Shown here: positions 1 through 9,369 of the stretch, in pieces
How the letters are laid out: every line of letters begins with the position of its first letter
Numbering within the stretch: position 1 is the stretch's first letter
Source: Marinibium conchae
GTDB taxonomy: Bacteria; Pseudomonadota; Gammaproteobacteria; Enterobacterales; Alteromonadaceae
Assembly: GCF_015595035.1 (NCBI RefSeq)
Contig: NZ_JADNRN010000001.1
Coordinates: 1,488,001 to 1,552,000, forward strand
Length of the DNA stretch: 64,000 nt
Direction of reading: 5' to 3'
Made by a program: the position numbers and the translations under genes
The notes under the pieces: model-generated
Databases searched by the model: none
Told to the model about the DNA's origin: nothing
What the model saw: only the letters and a program-made list of their open reading frames with translations

Positions 1-1908
1 CTTCGAAGCAACTTCTCGAGCTTTACGCTCGTCGTTCACGACTAAAGCATCTTCACCAGCAATTGGTACACCCGACAAACCTAACACTTCGACTGGTGTA
101 GAAGGGCCGGCAAGCTTGATTTCTTTACCATTTTCATCGCGCATTGCACGAACACGGCCGTATTCTTCACCACAAAGCAGGATGTCACCGGCTTTTAATT
201 CACCTTCTTGAACTAAGACAGAAGCCACAGGGCCACGGCCTTTATCAAGACGCGATTCAATTACTATCCCTCTAGCGGGGCCTGAGGCAACCGCTTTAAG
301 GTCAAGTAATTCGGCTTGGAGAGCAATCGCTTCTAATAGTTCGTCAATACCCATACCTGTTTTAGCAGATACAGCAACAAACTGATGCTCACCACCCCAT
401 TCTTCAGAGATAACTTCCAACTGCGATAATTCAGTCTTCACTCTGTCGGGGTCTGCAGCTTCTTTATCCATCTTGTTAACAGCAACAATTAATGGCACAC
501 CAGCAGCACGACTATGTTGAACAGCCTCTTTCGTTTGCGGCATAACACCATCGTCGGCAGCAACAACAAGAATAACAATATCAGTTGCTGTTGCACCACG
601 AGCACGCATGGCGGTAAACGCGGCGTGCCCCGGAGTATCTAGGAAAGCAATTCGTGCATTTTCAGTTTCAACACTGTAAGCACCAATATGCTGAGTAATA
701 CCGCCCGCCTCGCCATCTGCAACCTTTGCACGACGAATATAGTCAAGTAGTGAGGTTTTACCATGGTCAACGTGACCCATGATTGTCACAACAGGTGCAC
801 GGGTAACTTTATCGCCTTGCGATGTATTAGCAATCAAATCATCTTCAAGCGCATTGTCGTTAACGAGTTCGTATTTTTGACCCATTTCTTCAATCACTAG
901 CACCGCAGTGTCTTGGTCTAATACTTGGTTAATCGTCGCCATCTCACCCATTTTCATCATGGTTTTGATAACTTCCGTACCTTTCTTAGCCATTCTGCTC
1001 GCTAATTCGCCGACTGTGATAGTGGCACCTATTTTAACGATACGCTCAACAGGTTGGGCCGGCTTGTTGAAACCATGCTTAAGGTCTTCACCAGCATTAC
1101 GTTTCGACTTTTTACGACGACGCGAAGAACGCTCAACTTGCATATCTTGCTCATCTTCGGCTTCTTGTGCGTATCTGTTAGAGTGTAAGTGTACGTCTTC
1201 AGCTTCCTGCTTCTTACGACGTTCTTCTTCCTCTTTCCAACGTTTATCATTTTCTTCAGCAAGTTTGCGTGCTTCCTCAGCTGCTTTCTTAGCATCTTCT
1301 TCAAGCTTACGCTGTGTCTCTTCTTCTTGCTGCTTCTTGATACGCTCAGCTTCTGCACGCGCTGCTTCCTGAGCTTGTTTCTCTTCGTCAGACAAAGTTG
1401 GCTCGTTCTTTTTACGCTCTTCGGCTTCTTTCTTCGCTTTCTCTGCACGCGCAGCACGTTCAGCTTCTTGTGCTTTTCTCGCTTCTGCAGCTTTTTTCGC
1501 TTTTTCTTCCGCCGCCGCTTTTGCTGCCTCAGCAGCTTTTTGCTCAGCTTCTAATTTAGCTTTTGCTTCAGCCGCTACTCTAGCAGCTTCTTCTTCAGCT
1601 AAGCGCTGTTCTTCAACATCAGTTCGCTTAACGTAGGTACGCTTTTTACGAACTTCAACTTTTACAGCTTTAGATTTACCTAAACTTATAGTGCTGGTAG
1701 TTTTGCGTTGAAGCGTCATTTTCTTTGGCGCTTCAGAACCACTACCACCATGCGATTTACTCAAATGATCGAGTAATGTCTTTTTCTCTTCCTCAGTAAC
1801 GTTATCGCCTGCGGCTTTTGTTACACCAGAATCTTTGAACTGCTGAACCAATCGATCAACGGTTGTACCAATGTCTGCGGCGAGTTTTTCTATGGATACT
1901 TCTGCCAT
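1..1908 (-). CDS. infB: Translation initiation factor IF-2 (3' end outside window)
   Basis: Cytoplasmic GTPase that places initiator tRNA on the 30S subunit. The first 636 residues are visible; the C-terminal part lies beyond the window edge. An N-terminal IF2_N domain (residues about 1-50) is followed by a very long Ala/Glu/Lys-rich charged helix, a second IF2_N-like segment, and the GTP-binding domain. G1 is GHVDHGKT at about residue 377, followed by DTPGH (G3) and NKMD (G4), then domain II. The ATG at 1908-1906 is preceded by an AGGGGG ribosome site. It is the last visible gene of a rimP-nusA-infB transcription unit, 24 bp after nusA. Both the order and the sequence are standard for gammaproteobacteria. 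Confidence 0.97.
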   Translation of the reverse strand, partial: MAEVSIEKLAADIGTTVDRLVQQFKDSGVTKAAGDNVTEEEKKTLLDHLSKSHGGSGSEAPKKMTLQRKTTSTISLGKSKAVKVEVRKKRTYVKRTDVEEQRLAEEEAARVAAEAKAKLEAEQKAAEAAKAAAEEKAKKAAEARKAQEAERAARAEKAKKEAEERKKNEPTLSDEEKQAQEAARAEAERIKKQQEEETQRKLEEDAKKAAEEARKLAEENDKRWKEEEERRKKQEAEDVHLHSNRYAQEAEDEQDMQVERSSRRRKKSKRNAGEDLKHGFNKPAQPVERIVKIGATITVGELASRMAKKGTEVIKTMMKMGEMATINQVLDQDTAVLVIEEMGQKYELVNDNALEDDLIANTSQGDKVTRAPVVTIMGHVDHGKTSLLDYIRRAKVADGEAGGITQHIGAYSVETENARIAFLDTPGHAAFTAMRARGATATDIVILVVAADDGVMPQTKEAVQHSRAAGVPLIVAVNKMDKEAADPDRVKTELSQLEVISEEWGGEHQFVAVSAKTGMGIDELLEAIALQAELLDLKAVASGPARGIVIESRLDKGRGPVASVLVQEGELKAGDILLCGEEYGRVRAMRDENGKEIKLAGPSTPVEVLGLSGVPIAGEDALVVNDERKAREVASK

Positions 1909-1932
1909 ATTTTTTACTATCCCCCTGTTGAC

Positions 1933-3435
1933 CTATGCTTCACTTTCTTCACTGAACCAAACGATGTTACGCGCAGCCATAATAAGCTTACCAGCGGTTT
2001 CTTCGTCTAATTCTTCAATATCACTTATTTCGTCGGTACCTTGCTCAGCAAGGCCTTCCAAATCAGTTATTCCTCTACTTGCCAGTACGAAAGCAACGTG
2101 CTTATCCATACCGTCAAGGTCTAACAGCTCTTGGGTCGGTTCTGACCCTTCAAGTGATTCTTCATTTGCTAGCGCACGAGTTGTTAACCATGCTTTAGCT
2201 CTGCTTCTTAATTCTTCAACGGTATCTTCGTCTAAGCCATCAATCGCTAGAAGCTCGCCTACAGGAACATAAGCAATTTCTTCTAATGACGTGAAACCTT
2301 CATCGACCAATACAGAGGCGAAATCTTCATCAATATCCAAGCCTGTGGTAAACACGTCTAATACTTTCGCATTTTCTTCTTCGTGTTTGCTGTTAAGGTC
2401 TTCAACTGTCATCACGTTCAATTCCCAACCAGTCAACTGACTCGCTAAGCGCACGTTTTGGCCACTTCTACCAATTGCTTGGGCTAAGTTATCCGACTCA
2501 ACTGCAACATCCATGGTGTGAGAATCTTCATCAACAACAATCGACGCTACTTCGGCTGGTGCCATGGCATTAACAACGAAAGAAGCTGGATTCTCATCCC
2601 ACAATACAATATCGACACGCTCACCGCCTAATTCACCAGAAACGGCCTGAACACGAGATCCGCGCATGCCTACACAAGCGCCGACAGGATCAAGACGTTT
2701 ATCATTGGTTTTCACTGCAATTTTCGCTCTTGCGCCTGGATCACGCGCAGCAGACTTGATTTCCAAAGTTTCTTCAGCAATCTCAGGTACTTCAAGTCTG
2801 AACAGCTCGACCAACATATCTGGATGAGTACGACTAATAAATAACTGCGCACCACGAGCCTCAGGGCGAATAACATACAGCAAACCACGCACTCTATCGC
2901 CTGGACGAAAGGTTTCACGAGGAAGCATGTCGTCGCGGTAGATAACACCTTCAGCATTGTTACCCAAATCGATAATAATGTTGTCGCGATTCACCTTCTT
3001 AACCGTTCCAGTAACCAACTCACCAACACGATCTTCGTACTCAGCAATCATTTGAGCGCGCTCAGCTTCACGAACCTTTTGAACAATAACTTGTTTAGCG
3101 GTTTGTGTCGTTATGCGGTCGAATGCCACTGACTCTATTTGATCTTCAACATAATCACCAAGTTGAATGTCAGGCTCGTCTATTTGTGCAGCTGACAATG
3201 TCATTTCTGCATAAGGGTTTTCTTGTTCTTGGTCGTCGGCTATGACTAACCAACGACGGAAAGTATCGAAATCACCAGTTTCACGATCAATCTCAACACG
3301 TACTTCTATTTCGCCTTCATTTTTTTTCTTAGTGGCACTCGCTAGAGCAAACTCCAACGCTTCAAAAATCTTCTCTCTTGGCACTTGCTTTTCATTAGAT
3401 ACGGCTTCAGCCACCAATAAAATTTCTTTACTCAT
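1933..3435 (-). CDS. nusA: Transcription termination/antitermination factor NusA
   Basis: RNA polymerase-associated factor that modulates pausing, termination and antitermination. The 500 residues match the gammaproteobacterial form: an N-terminal RNAP-binding domain (about 1-130), S1 domain (about 135-200), KH1 and KH2 (about 230-345, with VGMRGSR and [10 protein letters not shown]), then two C-terminal acidic repeats. The frame extends 12 codons upstream, but I chose the ATG at 3435. The protein then begins [12 protein letters not shown], the family's usual N-terminus, and a GAGG ribosome site lies just upstream. It lies between rimP and infB in the conserved order. Confidence 0.96.
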   Translation of the reverse strand: MSKEILLVAEAVSNEKQVPREKIFEALEFALASATKKKNEGEIEVRVEIDRETGDFDTFRRWLVIADDQEQENPYAEMTLSAAQIDEPDIQLGDYVEDQIESVAFDRITTQTAKQVIVQKVREAERAQMIAEYEDRVGELVTGTVKKVNRDNIIIDLGNNAEGVIYRDDMLPRETFRPGDRVRGLLYVIRPEARGAQLFISRTHPDMLVELFRLEVPEIAEETLEIKSAARDPGARAKIAVKTNDKRLDPVGACVGMRGSRVQAVSGELGGERVDIVLWDENPASFVVNAMAPAEVASIVVDEDSHTMDVAVESDNLAQAIGRSGQNVRLASQLTGWELNVMTVEDLNSKHEEENAKVLDVFTTGLDIDEDFASVLVDEGFTSLEEIAYVPVGELLAIDGLDEDTVEELRSRAKAWLTTRALANEESLEGSEPTQELLDLDGMDKHVAFVLASRGITDLEGLAEQGTDEISDIEELDEETAGKLIMAARNIVWFSEESEA

Positions 3436-3484
3436 CTTATAAGCCTCACAGCATGTTTCACTTGGAAACAAACACTCCTACTAG

Positions 3485-3943
3485 TTAATCGAAATTCGGA
3501 ACCAAATTGCCTTTCTCTATATTAGCAATGGCCAAAGAAAATTCGTCGTTATCCACTTTTATTAAAATACTGTCATTGTCGCATTTTAATAAAAGACCTT
3601 TGAAGTTTCGTCTACCGTCTTGCGGCAACGATAACTTCACAGAAACCGTTTCACCTAACACTGCTTCATAATGAGCAGCCTTAAATAACGGTCGATCCAT
3701 TCCTGGAGATGAAACCTCCAAGTTATATTCAGTATTGATTGGGTCTTCTACATCTAAGACCGCACTCACTTGATGACTCACATCTGCGCAATCATCAACA
3801 TCAATGCCATTTTCATGGTCGATGTACACTCTCAAAATTGAATGTTTGCCAGCACGCACAAACTCAACACCCACCAGTTCAAAACCCAAGGCCTCCACTG
3901 GCGCCGTTAACATGTCAGTTAATTTTCGCTCTAACTGCGACAA
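3485..3943 (-). CDS. rimP: Ribosome maturation factor RimP
   Basis: Assists 30S subunit maturation. With the start chosen here it has 152 residues, close to E. coli RimP. Recognisable blocks include [42 protein letters not shown] and a C-terminal NIEKGNLVP. The frame is open further upstream, but only a TTG at 3943-3941 gives the family N-terminus (MSQLERKL). That TTG has a GGAG ribosome site (3951-3954) exactly 7 nt upstream. It is the first protein gene of the rimP-nusA-infB unit; nusA starts about 50 bp downstream. An upstream terminator-like hairpin (4037-4061) implies readthrough or attenuation control. Confidence 0.93.
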   Translation of the reverse strand: MSQLERKLTDMLTAPVEALGFELVGVEFVRAGKHSILRVYIDHENGIDVDDCADVSHQVSAVLDVEDPINTEYNLEVSSPGMDRPLFKAAHYEAVLGETVSVKLSLPQDGRRNFKGLLLKCDNDSILIKVDNDEFSLAIANIEKGNLVPNFD

Positions 3944-4036
3944 ATCTACACTCCAAAAACAAAAAAAGGGCATTTCGCCCATACTTCAAGTAATCAAACA
4001 CTGCTTATTAACGCTCGGCTAACAAACAGAAGACAC

Positions 4037-4061
4037 AAAAAAGCTCCGGTCAAGCGGAGCT
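4037..4061 (-). terminator. Intrinsic terminator/attenuator upstream of rimP
   Basis: AGCTCCG (4055-4061 as read on the minus strand) pairs with CGGAGCT (4042-4048) around a 6-nt loop. Six Ts follow on the minus strand. It lies about 95 nt upstream of the rimP start, inside the presumed leader, so it ends either a short leader RNA or a regulated fraction of operon transcripts. Confidence 0.75.
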
Positions 4062-4269
4062 CACAATTACTACTTGTATTGCTCGACAGCCTAAAGCTCG
4101 TCGAACGCTTGACCTGAACGCTACTGTGTTGGCATAGATAACACCGTAGCAATATGCTTGGTATCAACTACATTAACAGGGAGCCCGTTCCTAAACTTGC
4201 GACAAGTATAGCGTTGATGAAAAGCATTTACAAATTTAACTGCCTTACTACGACGATATTAGTAATCAG

Positions 4270-4298
4270 GTATATTCTCCAGCACAAAAAACTGTAAA
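4270..4298 (-). promoter_or_regulatory. Candidate promoter for the rimP-nusA-infB leader
   Basis: On the minus strand TTTACA (4298-4293) is followed after 17 nt by ATATAC (4275-4270). The -10 match is imperfect. It is the best sigma70-like pair I found upstream of the leader terminator. Confidence 0.35.
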
Positions 4299-4457
4299 CG
4301 CTGTCTTACTCAATTGCACCGTCAAATTACTTCATCACTTAGCTATTTCTAGCATTCCCACAAGAGCTTACTATAATTCCGTAAAATATACGCATACGCA
4401 ATCTATCTATGCGAAGAATGTTATCAAAGTACAATACGAATAAAATAAGGAAAGGAT

Positions 4458-4760
4458 ATGCCAGAGAAATACAGCCCAGAACAAATTGAGGAAGCGTTGG
4501 CAGAATTAAATGCTAACTTGGCAAGTGAAGAACGATGGACAATTACAAACGCTAAACTGTGTAAAACATTCAGGTTTAAAAGCTTCATCAGAGCATTTGG
4601 CTGGATGACGCAAATTGCGATATGGGCTGAAAAGTTAAAACATCATCCGGAATGGTTTAATGTCTATAATAAAGTAGAGGTTGAACTCACTACTCACGAC
4701 GCCGACGGTATAAGTGAGCTTGATTTTAAACTTGCCTCAAAAATGGAGTTGCTAAAATAG
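4458..4760 (+). CDS. phhB: Pterin-4a-carbinolamine dehydratase
   Basis: A 100-residue protein of the PCD/DCoH family, which dehydrates 4a-hydroxytetrahydropterin during pterin cofactor recycling. The diagnostic active-site block [12 protein letters not shown] (residues about 61-72) with its His-His pair is present, as is the later TTHDADGIS segment. Length is normal. The ATG at 4458 follows an AAGGA ribosome site. No phenylalanine hydroxylase gene is nearby, so the partner pathway cannot be read from context. It lies alone between the divergent rimP operon and the tRNA gene. Confidence 0.93.
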   Translation: MPEKYSPEQIEEALAELNANLASEERWTITNAKLCKTFRFKSFIRAFGWMTQIAIWAEKLKHHPEWFNVYNKVEVELTTHDADGISELDFKLASKMELLK

Positions 4761-4853
4761 GTGATTTATTCAGCCTGAGGGCAAGCTAAGAACAGTTAAA
4801 TGATTATAAAACATACAGTTTTTGCTTTTTTTAATCTTTTTTCAATTCTACGG

Positions 4854-4881
4854 TTGCCAAGTCATTTTTGCTATGTATAAT
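4854..4881 (+). promoter_or_regulatory. Sigma70 promoter of the initiator tRNA gene
   Basis: TTGCCA (4854-4859), a 16-nt spacer, then a perfect TATAAT (4876-4881), about 40 nt before the mature tRNA 5' end. Confidence 0.8.
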
Positions 4882-4924
4882 ACGCACCACTTGAGACGGC
4901 CAAGTCGTCACAAACCAGAACAAT

Positions 4925-5001
<77 letters not shown>

Positions 5002-5006
5002 CATTA

Positions 5007-5034
5007 AAGCCTCAGCATATGCTGGGGCTTTTTT
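5007..5034 (+). terminator. Intrinsic terminator of the tRNA-fMet gene
   Basis: A 10-bp stem (AAGCCTCAGC with GCTGGGGCTT, one G-U pair) and ATAT loop run into a T tract. It lies a few bases after the tRNA, so the tRNA is monocistronic. Confidence 0.88.
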
Positions 5035-5047
5035 ATTTCTCTTTATT

Positions 5048-5092
5048 CTCGCTCTCTTAATTCTCGCACTCTTAATTCTCGCACTCTTAATT
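5048..5092. repeat. Three tandem 15-bp repeats
   Basis: Units ctcgctctcttaatt, ctcgcactcttaatt and ctcgcactcttaatt are head to tail, followed by a partial fourth (cacgcac). The second and third are identical. It lies in the 320-bp gap between the tRNA terminator and the pilin gene; the rest of that gap shows nothing else. Confidence 0.85.
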
Positions 5093-5323
5093 CACGCACA
5101 GTCTATGCAACCAGTCTTATTGACTACAGCTCTATAGCAATTGGCGAGCGTCTTCACACTGCACACTTTATTCTTTACTCTCCATACCAAGCTAGGAATA
5201 AAAATACCTTTAATAATTTACTACGAATTATAATATTGCTCATAAGCAATCTGACACTATCTACGTTTTGAATAGCTTGTCTATGTCGCACAAGTCGCAG
5301 TATTAAACTGATAAAGGAGCTCA

Positions 5324-5830
5324 ATGTTAAACAGCAAGGGATTCACCCTAATAGAATTAATTATTGTCATTGTTATACTCAGCTTATTGGCCCTTGTCGC
5401 ACTTCCGCGTTTTTTGTCTTTTGGTAGCGATGCTAGAATAAGTTCTCTTAACGGTATTGCCGCTCAATTGCGAGCCACAACCCAGCTTGTGCAAGCTAAG
5501 GCCAGAGTGCAAGGCCTGAGAGCATCGACTGTTAACCCCGGTGGCTTACAAGACAATTTTCTCGTAGATTTCGGCTACGCCAGTGCTGAGGTGATGTTTA
5601 GTAACCTTTGCCCTGAAAGCATTGCCGAAAATGGCGACCGTCTACGACTTCTCGATTTCGTCAACACCTCCTTTACCGATGACATCAGCACACGGGTCGA
5701 TAATCGCTACACGCTAATTGGCTATGATGTTCCCAGTACTGGCGTCCCACTTAATCAGGGTTGTTATATATTATACGACTCCTTTGCAACGCCAAATTGC
5801 ACAATAGAGCTTGTGACCGACGACTGCTGA
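5324..5830 (+). CDS. Type IV pilin-like protein (MSHA pilin type)
   Basis: A 168-residue prepilin. The N-terminus has a short leader ending in Gly, then FTLIEL with Glu at position +5: the site for prepilin peptidase cleavage and N-methylation. A hydrophobic helix with the ALPRFL block follows. FGSDARISSLNG resembles the MSHA major pilin MshA. Paired cysteines near the C-terminus (residues about 146, 157, 168) could form the usual disulfide loop. AAGGAG precedes the ATG. No assembly ATPase, platform or peptidase gene is nearby, so it depends on a system encoded elsewhere. It could be a minor pilin or a pseudopilin instead. Confidence 0.85.
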   Translation: MLNSKGFTLIELIIVIVILSLLALVALPRFLSFGSDARISSLNGIAAQLRATTQLVQAKARVQGLRASTVNPGGLQDNFLVDFGYASAEVMFSNLCPESIAENGDRLRLLDFVNTSFTDDISTRVDNRYTLIGYDVPSTGVPLNQGCYILYDSFATPNCTIELVTDDC

Positions 5831-5870
5831 GATTTCTTGCACTCCTTAAATTACAACTACTCGCCAATAA

Positions 5871-5896
5871 AAAAACCCAGCGAGCGCTGGGTTTTT
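5871..5896. terminator. Bidirectional terminator between pilin and TonB receptor genes
   Basis: AAAAACCCAGCG-AG-CGCTGGGTTTTT is a near-perfect hairpin with a T tract on each strand. It lies between convergent genes and can serve both. Confidence 0.9.
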
Positions 5897-5923
5897 GGTG
5901 CTAAGTTCAAACATTAACGCATG

Positions 5924-8593
5924 CTAAAACTGCATGGCTAAACGCGCATAAATTTGACGACCACGAGGGTCATGTACCTTTGAATCAAATCCGCTGTTTG
6001 TAAATACTTGAGGCGGGTTTTCATCAGTTAAGTTTATGCCACCTATAGTCAATACATAATCAGCTTCAGTTTCCATTAGGCTACCTAAGTCAACATTAAA
6101 TTGAGCGTCGAAAGTGGTATGGCTATCAATTTCAAGAAAAGCACCACTTGCATCTACATTTTGATCATCATCATAAGCGCTAATATGGCGAGCAAAAATA
6201 TTTGCAGAATATGCTTCATTCTTCCAATTCAAACCCACATTGAACCGAAGTTCGGGGCTGGAAGTTCCGATGTTATTGAAGTTTCTCGACCCTGCACCTT
6301 CAATTGCCCCTGCTTGCGGGTCAACAAGATCATACTTAGTAATGAAAGTGGCGGTCACGTTTGGTGTAAAGGTACCCACATCACTTTCTAATTTATAACT
6401 AGTGACCAAATCAAAACCGGAAGTTTTCAGCTCACTGGCGTTTACGTAGGTTGTATTAACTTGCAACAGCGGTCCGTTAAGAGGGTCTCCAGCACGGATG
6501 ACTCGGTTCGTGTCCTGTGGATTAGCATTTAATATTGCCTGAAAACTCTCTTGTATGATCAAATTTTCAAAATCAAAGCTCCAATAATCAAGCTCTACCG
6601 ACAAATCATCGATGGGCTCAAAAGAGAAACCAATGTTGTATGCCGTAGACTCTTCAGGAACGAGTTCTTCGTTACCCGTTGCTCTGGCGGCAGCGAAAGC
6701 CGCTGCTCCGGTTAGCGGATCTACCATTTGATTCAGTGAGGTCGCACCACCATCTCGTTGAAAGATAGAAGGCGCTCTGAACGAAGTTGAAATAGAAGCA
6801 CGCAAGGATAAATCATCCGAAACACGATAGGTAGCAGCTAGTTTAGGGTCAATAGTATCGCCGGTTGTGCCGCCGTAATCCTCATAGCGAAGGGCAACTT
6901 GCACGTCTAAATCATCAGTAACTGGCAAGGCTAATTCACCAAAAAGTGCAACAACATCTTGCTTACCGAATATATCGGCATTACCAATAACGAAAGCAAA
7001 ACGGTCTTGATTCGACAAGTCATCGTAGTCTTGCGTTAAGTCCTGATAGCGATATTGTGCGCCAACTGCCAAGCCAGCGGCTCCGCCATCCATATCGAAT
7101 AACTCAGTTGATACGAAGGCTTCGACTACTTCTAAGTTTGCTTCTGAATCAATTTCTTGGCGAGCCGTAAACGAATCGATAACAGACTGAGTGTTGGGTG
7201 TTATAAACGACGAGGAAAATGGATTAAAATACTCACATCCGCCCTGCCCTGGCGTGCCTGTAACAGGATCACAATTCACGCCACCAAAACCACGTAAAGC
7301 ATTCTGAAATTGCTGCGCTAGGGTATCGCGAACTGTAAAGTAAAAGTCGTTTCTAGCTGCCGTGTAACTGACTTCCCAGAAACCGGAATCAAGTTCACCC
7401 TGCACCATAGTGCTGAACCTAAAAGTATCTGATTCTGTGCGCGCGGGATCACCAGGCTGCCCATTGCCTAACTCCCGACCAAAAAAGGATACTGGGAAAC
7501 CAAAGAAGTTATTCGGATGGTCAGCAGGTACCGTTGGCAAAGTTAGAATTGGGAAACTAGGTGAGCCACCACGCTCAGCTCTGTTTCTTGCGTAACTCAC
7601 CTCAGTGATCCACTCTATCTCGTCGCTTACGTCATAAGTACCTCGAAAATAAGCATTAACACGGGTTTCATCAGGTACAAATGAGTAGGTTGAACCAAAG
7701 TCAAAGCCACAGAAACCAACATCCGTACCACCTGGACCCACGCCAGCCGGAGCCAATAGAATTGGCGAACCACCAAAGGTAGAGCAACCCGGATCGATTA
7801 TCGGTGTAGGCGCAGCCGTTATTGGCGGTAATATGAAGAATGCACCAGGATTACCCAAAGAACTTGTATCGTCTTGTGGTCTAGCGAGTCTTCTGTCTGA
7901 GGTAAACAATGGCGAACGATTGGTGTAACTCACTGCAGCCATTACACTGCTATTATCGCCCACCGCGCCCCAAAGACCTTGAATAACATACTCTTTATTA
8001 TCGCCGTGAGCACCATCTTGATAATCCAGAGACACAGAGGCGCCTTCATAGTCTTTTTTGGTAATGAAGTTAACAACACCAGCGACAGCGTCAGAACCAT
8101 ATAAGGCTGAGGCACCATCTTTAACAACTTCCATACGACCAATGGCAATCATTGGCACTAGTGAACTTGTGTCGACGAAATTAACACCACCATTATTGGG
8201 CTGAGAATTAACTACTTGCCGTTTGTTATTGAGAAGAATGAGGGTAGATGCCACCCCTAAACCTCGAAGGTTGATATTCGAGGTTCCGGCTGTTGCATTT
8301 TGCGTAAATGCGTCTGGTGTGTTCTCCGCCCCCGTATTAATAGTTAGCGTTTGTGTGATGTCACCGATGTTTTTTGCACCGATTGCGTCAATCGCTACGC
8401 TATCAACAATGGCAAGTGGCGATGGTGAATCGAAGTTCTCACTTCGCCTCACAAAACTGCCTGTTACTAGAATGAGTTCAACTTCCTTGGCTTCTTCGTT
8501 TTCTGTTTCTTGAGAAAGCGCAATCGTTGGATATGCGAATAACTGTGAAGCAACAAAAGCAGCGATAGCTGTTTTTTTAGCGGTAAATTTCAT
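5924..8593 (-). CDS. TonB-dependent outer-membrane receptor
   Basis: An 889-residue gated outer-membrane transporter. It has a signal peptide (residues 1 to about 27), a possible TonB-box segment before LVTGSF, a plug domain (about 45-175 with NLRGLG, LLNNKRQ and GSDAVAGVVNF), then a 22-strand barrel ending in aromatic Phe. A TTG four codons upstream is open, but the ATG at 8593 is preferred, with GGGGA 5 nt upstream. It resembles large receptors used for glycans, peptides or siderophores; the substrate cannot be told from sequence. Transcribed alone, it ends at a bidirectional terminator and has a palindromic operator-like site upstream. Confidence 0.93.
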   Translation of the reverse strand: MKFTAKKTAIAAFVASQLFAYPTIALSQETENEEAKEVELILVTGSFVRRSENFDSPSPLAIVDSVAIDAIGAKNIGDITQTLTINTGAENTPDAFTQNATAGTSNINLRGLGVASTLILLNNKRQVVNSQPNNGGVNFVDTSSLVPMIAIGRMEVVKDGASALYGSDAVAGVVNFITKKDYEGASVSLDYQDGAHGDNKEYVIQGLWGAVGDNSSVMAAVSYTNRSPLFTSDRRLARPQDDTSSLGNPGAFFILPPITAAPTPIIDPGCSTFGGSPILLAPAGVGPGGTDVGFCGFDFGSTYSFVPDETRVNAYFRGTYDVSDEIEWITEVSYARNRAERGGSPSFPILTLPTVPADHPNNFFGFPVSFFGRELGNGQPGDPARTESDTFRFSTMVQGELDSGFWEVSYTAARNDFYFTVRDTLAQQFQNALRGFGGVNCDPVTGTPGQGGCEYFNPFSSSFITPNTQSVIDSFTARQEIDSEANLEVVEAFVSTELFDMDGGAAGLAVGAQYRYQDLTQDYDDLSNQDRFAFVIGNADIFGKQDVVALFGELALPVTDDLDVQVALRYEDYGGTTGDTIDPKLAATYRVSDDLSLRASISTSFRAPSIFQRDGGATSLNQMVDPLTGAAAFAAARATGNEELVPEESTAYNIGFSFEPIDDLSVELDYWSFDFENLIIQESFQAILNANPQDTNRVIRAGDPLNGPLLQVNTTYVNASELKTSGFDLVTSYKLESDVGTFTPNVTATFITKYDLVDPQAGAIEGAGSRNFNNIGTSSPELRFNVGLNWKNEAYSANIFARHISAYDDDQNVDASGAFLEIDSHTTFDAQFNVDLGSLMETEADYVLTIGGINLTDENPPQVFTNSGFDSKVHDPRGRQIYARLAMQF

Positions 8594-8693
8594 ATTGTTC
8601 CCCAAATTCCGTCATTCTTTGAATCCAGCCAAAACACGGAAATTATCATTATTAATATGTTGTGGGCGACGAAAAACACGCCACTCAACACTG

Positions 8694-8722
8694 ATAGTAG
8701 AAGGAGAGCTTCAATTTGTAAA
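8694..8722 (-). promoter_or_regulatory. Predicted promoter of the TonB receptor gene
   Basis: On the minus strand TTTACA (8722-8717), 17-nt spacer, TACTAT (8699-8694). It lies about 100 nt upstream of the ATG. Confidence 0.45.
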
Positions 8723-8759
8723 TAAAATGTTACTGATATGTAAGTATTAGCATATCGCA

Positions 8760-8770
8760 TGGTCTGACCA
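8760..8770. promoter_or_regulatory. FadR-subfamily (GntR) operator-like palindrome
   Basis: TGGTCTGACCA is a perfect palindrome around one central base and matches the TGGTC-N-GACCA core recognised by many FadR-subfamily GntR regulators. It lies about 40 bp upstream of the predicted -35 box of the TonB receptor and 30 bp beyond the 3' end of the MaoC gene. No GntR gene is in the window. Confidence 0.5.
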
Positions 8771-8799
8771 GACTTGACAGGCCATAAAATAATATGACG

Positions 8800-9243
8800 C
8801 TATTTACTGATTAATAGCATCAGAAAGCTACCTATTAACGCAGGCTTAGCTCTGTTTTTGATATCGACTTGCACAGCCACCTTGTATAAAAGCCCCGTCG
8901 CTTTTTGTTCAATACTTGTCACTTCAAAACCGTAACGTAGCTCATCATTGACTCTGACCGGTTCAAGAAAGCGCAGATTATCGATGCCATAATTCAGCAT
9001 GGTATGGGTGCGAGGATCGACCGTCACAACTTGATCTAACATTTTTGGCATTAAGGATGCCGACAGAAAGCCATGAGCTATAGTTGTTTTGAATGGACTC
9101 TCTCTCGCACAACGCTCAGCATCAATATGTATCCATTGATGATCCTGTGTTGCATCGGCGAACTCGTTGATGTTGTCTTGGCTAACTGAAAACCACGGAG
9201 TACTTGGTAACTTATCACCTGTTTTTAATTGCGAAAATTCCAT
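8800..9243 (-). CDS. MaoC-like (R)-specific enoyl-CoA hydratase
   Basis: A 147-residue single hot-dog protein. The hydratase-2 motif is clear: FADATQDHQWIHID (residues about 28-41) with catalytic Asp/His, followed by PFKTTIAHGFL. Such enzymes hydrate trans-2-enoyl-CoA to the (R)-3-hydroxyacyl-CoA. Length is normal for the NodN/PhaJ branch. It is monocistronic, divergent from a LysR-type regulator whose start is about 125 bp away, which suggests that regulator may control it. It is the first of a run of acyl-CoA genes extending to 21 kb. Confidence 0.88.
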   Translation of the reverse strand: MEFSQLKTGDKLPSTPWFSVSQDNINEFADATQDHQWIHIDAERCARESPFKTTIAHGFLSASLMPKMLDQVVTVDPRTHTMLNYGIDNLRFLEPVRVNDELRYGFEVTSIEQKATGLLYKVAVQVDIKNRAKPALIGSFLMLLISK

Positions 9244-9369
9244 ATTAGTCCTATTTTTATTATTCAGTTTAATTGAATTCGATTTATACTATCATTTATA
9301 TTAATGTTTATTTGAAACAACTTGTCGAATTAAAAATAACAATATCGGATTATAGGGAGCAATTATAAA

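Larger units (their letters stand above)
3944..4457. other. Long divergent intergenic region between rimP and phhB
   Basis: No convincing protein gene. Read on the minus strand it holds a possible promoter (4270-4298), about 200 nt without a coding frame, and an intrinsic terminator (4037-4061) before rimP. On the plus strand a TATAAT at 4372-4377 may be the -10 box for phhB; no good -35 is visible. The expected tRNA gene (metY position in E. coli) is not here; the initiator tRNA lies on the other side of phhB. Confidence 0.5.

Noticed and set aside
908-1554. Ser/Phe-rich plus-strand frames opposite infB
   Set aside because: They mirror the Ala/Glu/Lys-rich region of infB; composition is that of an antisense shadow.
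3944-4457. Hidden tRNA (metY position) upstream of rimP
   Set aside because: I found no cloverleaf on either strand; the initiator tRNA is at 4925-5001.
5040-5100. CRISPR array
   Set aside because: Repeats are directly tandem without spacers and only 15 bp long; no cas genes in the window.
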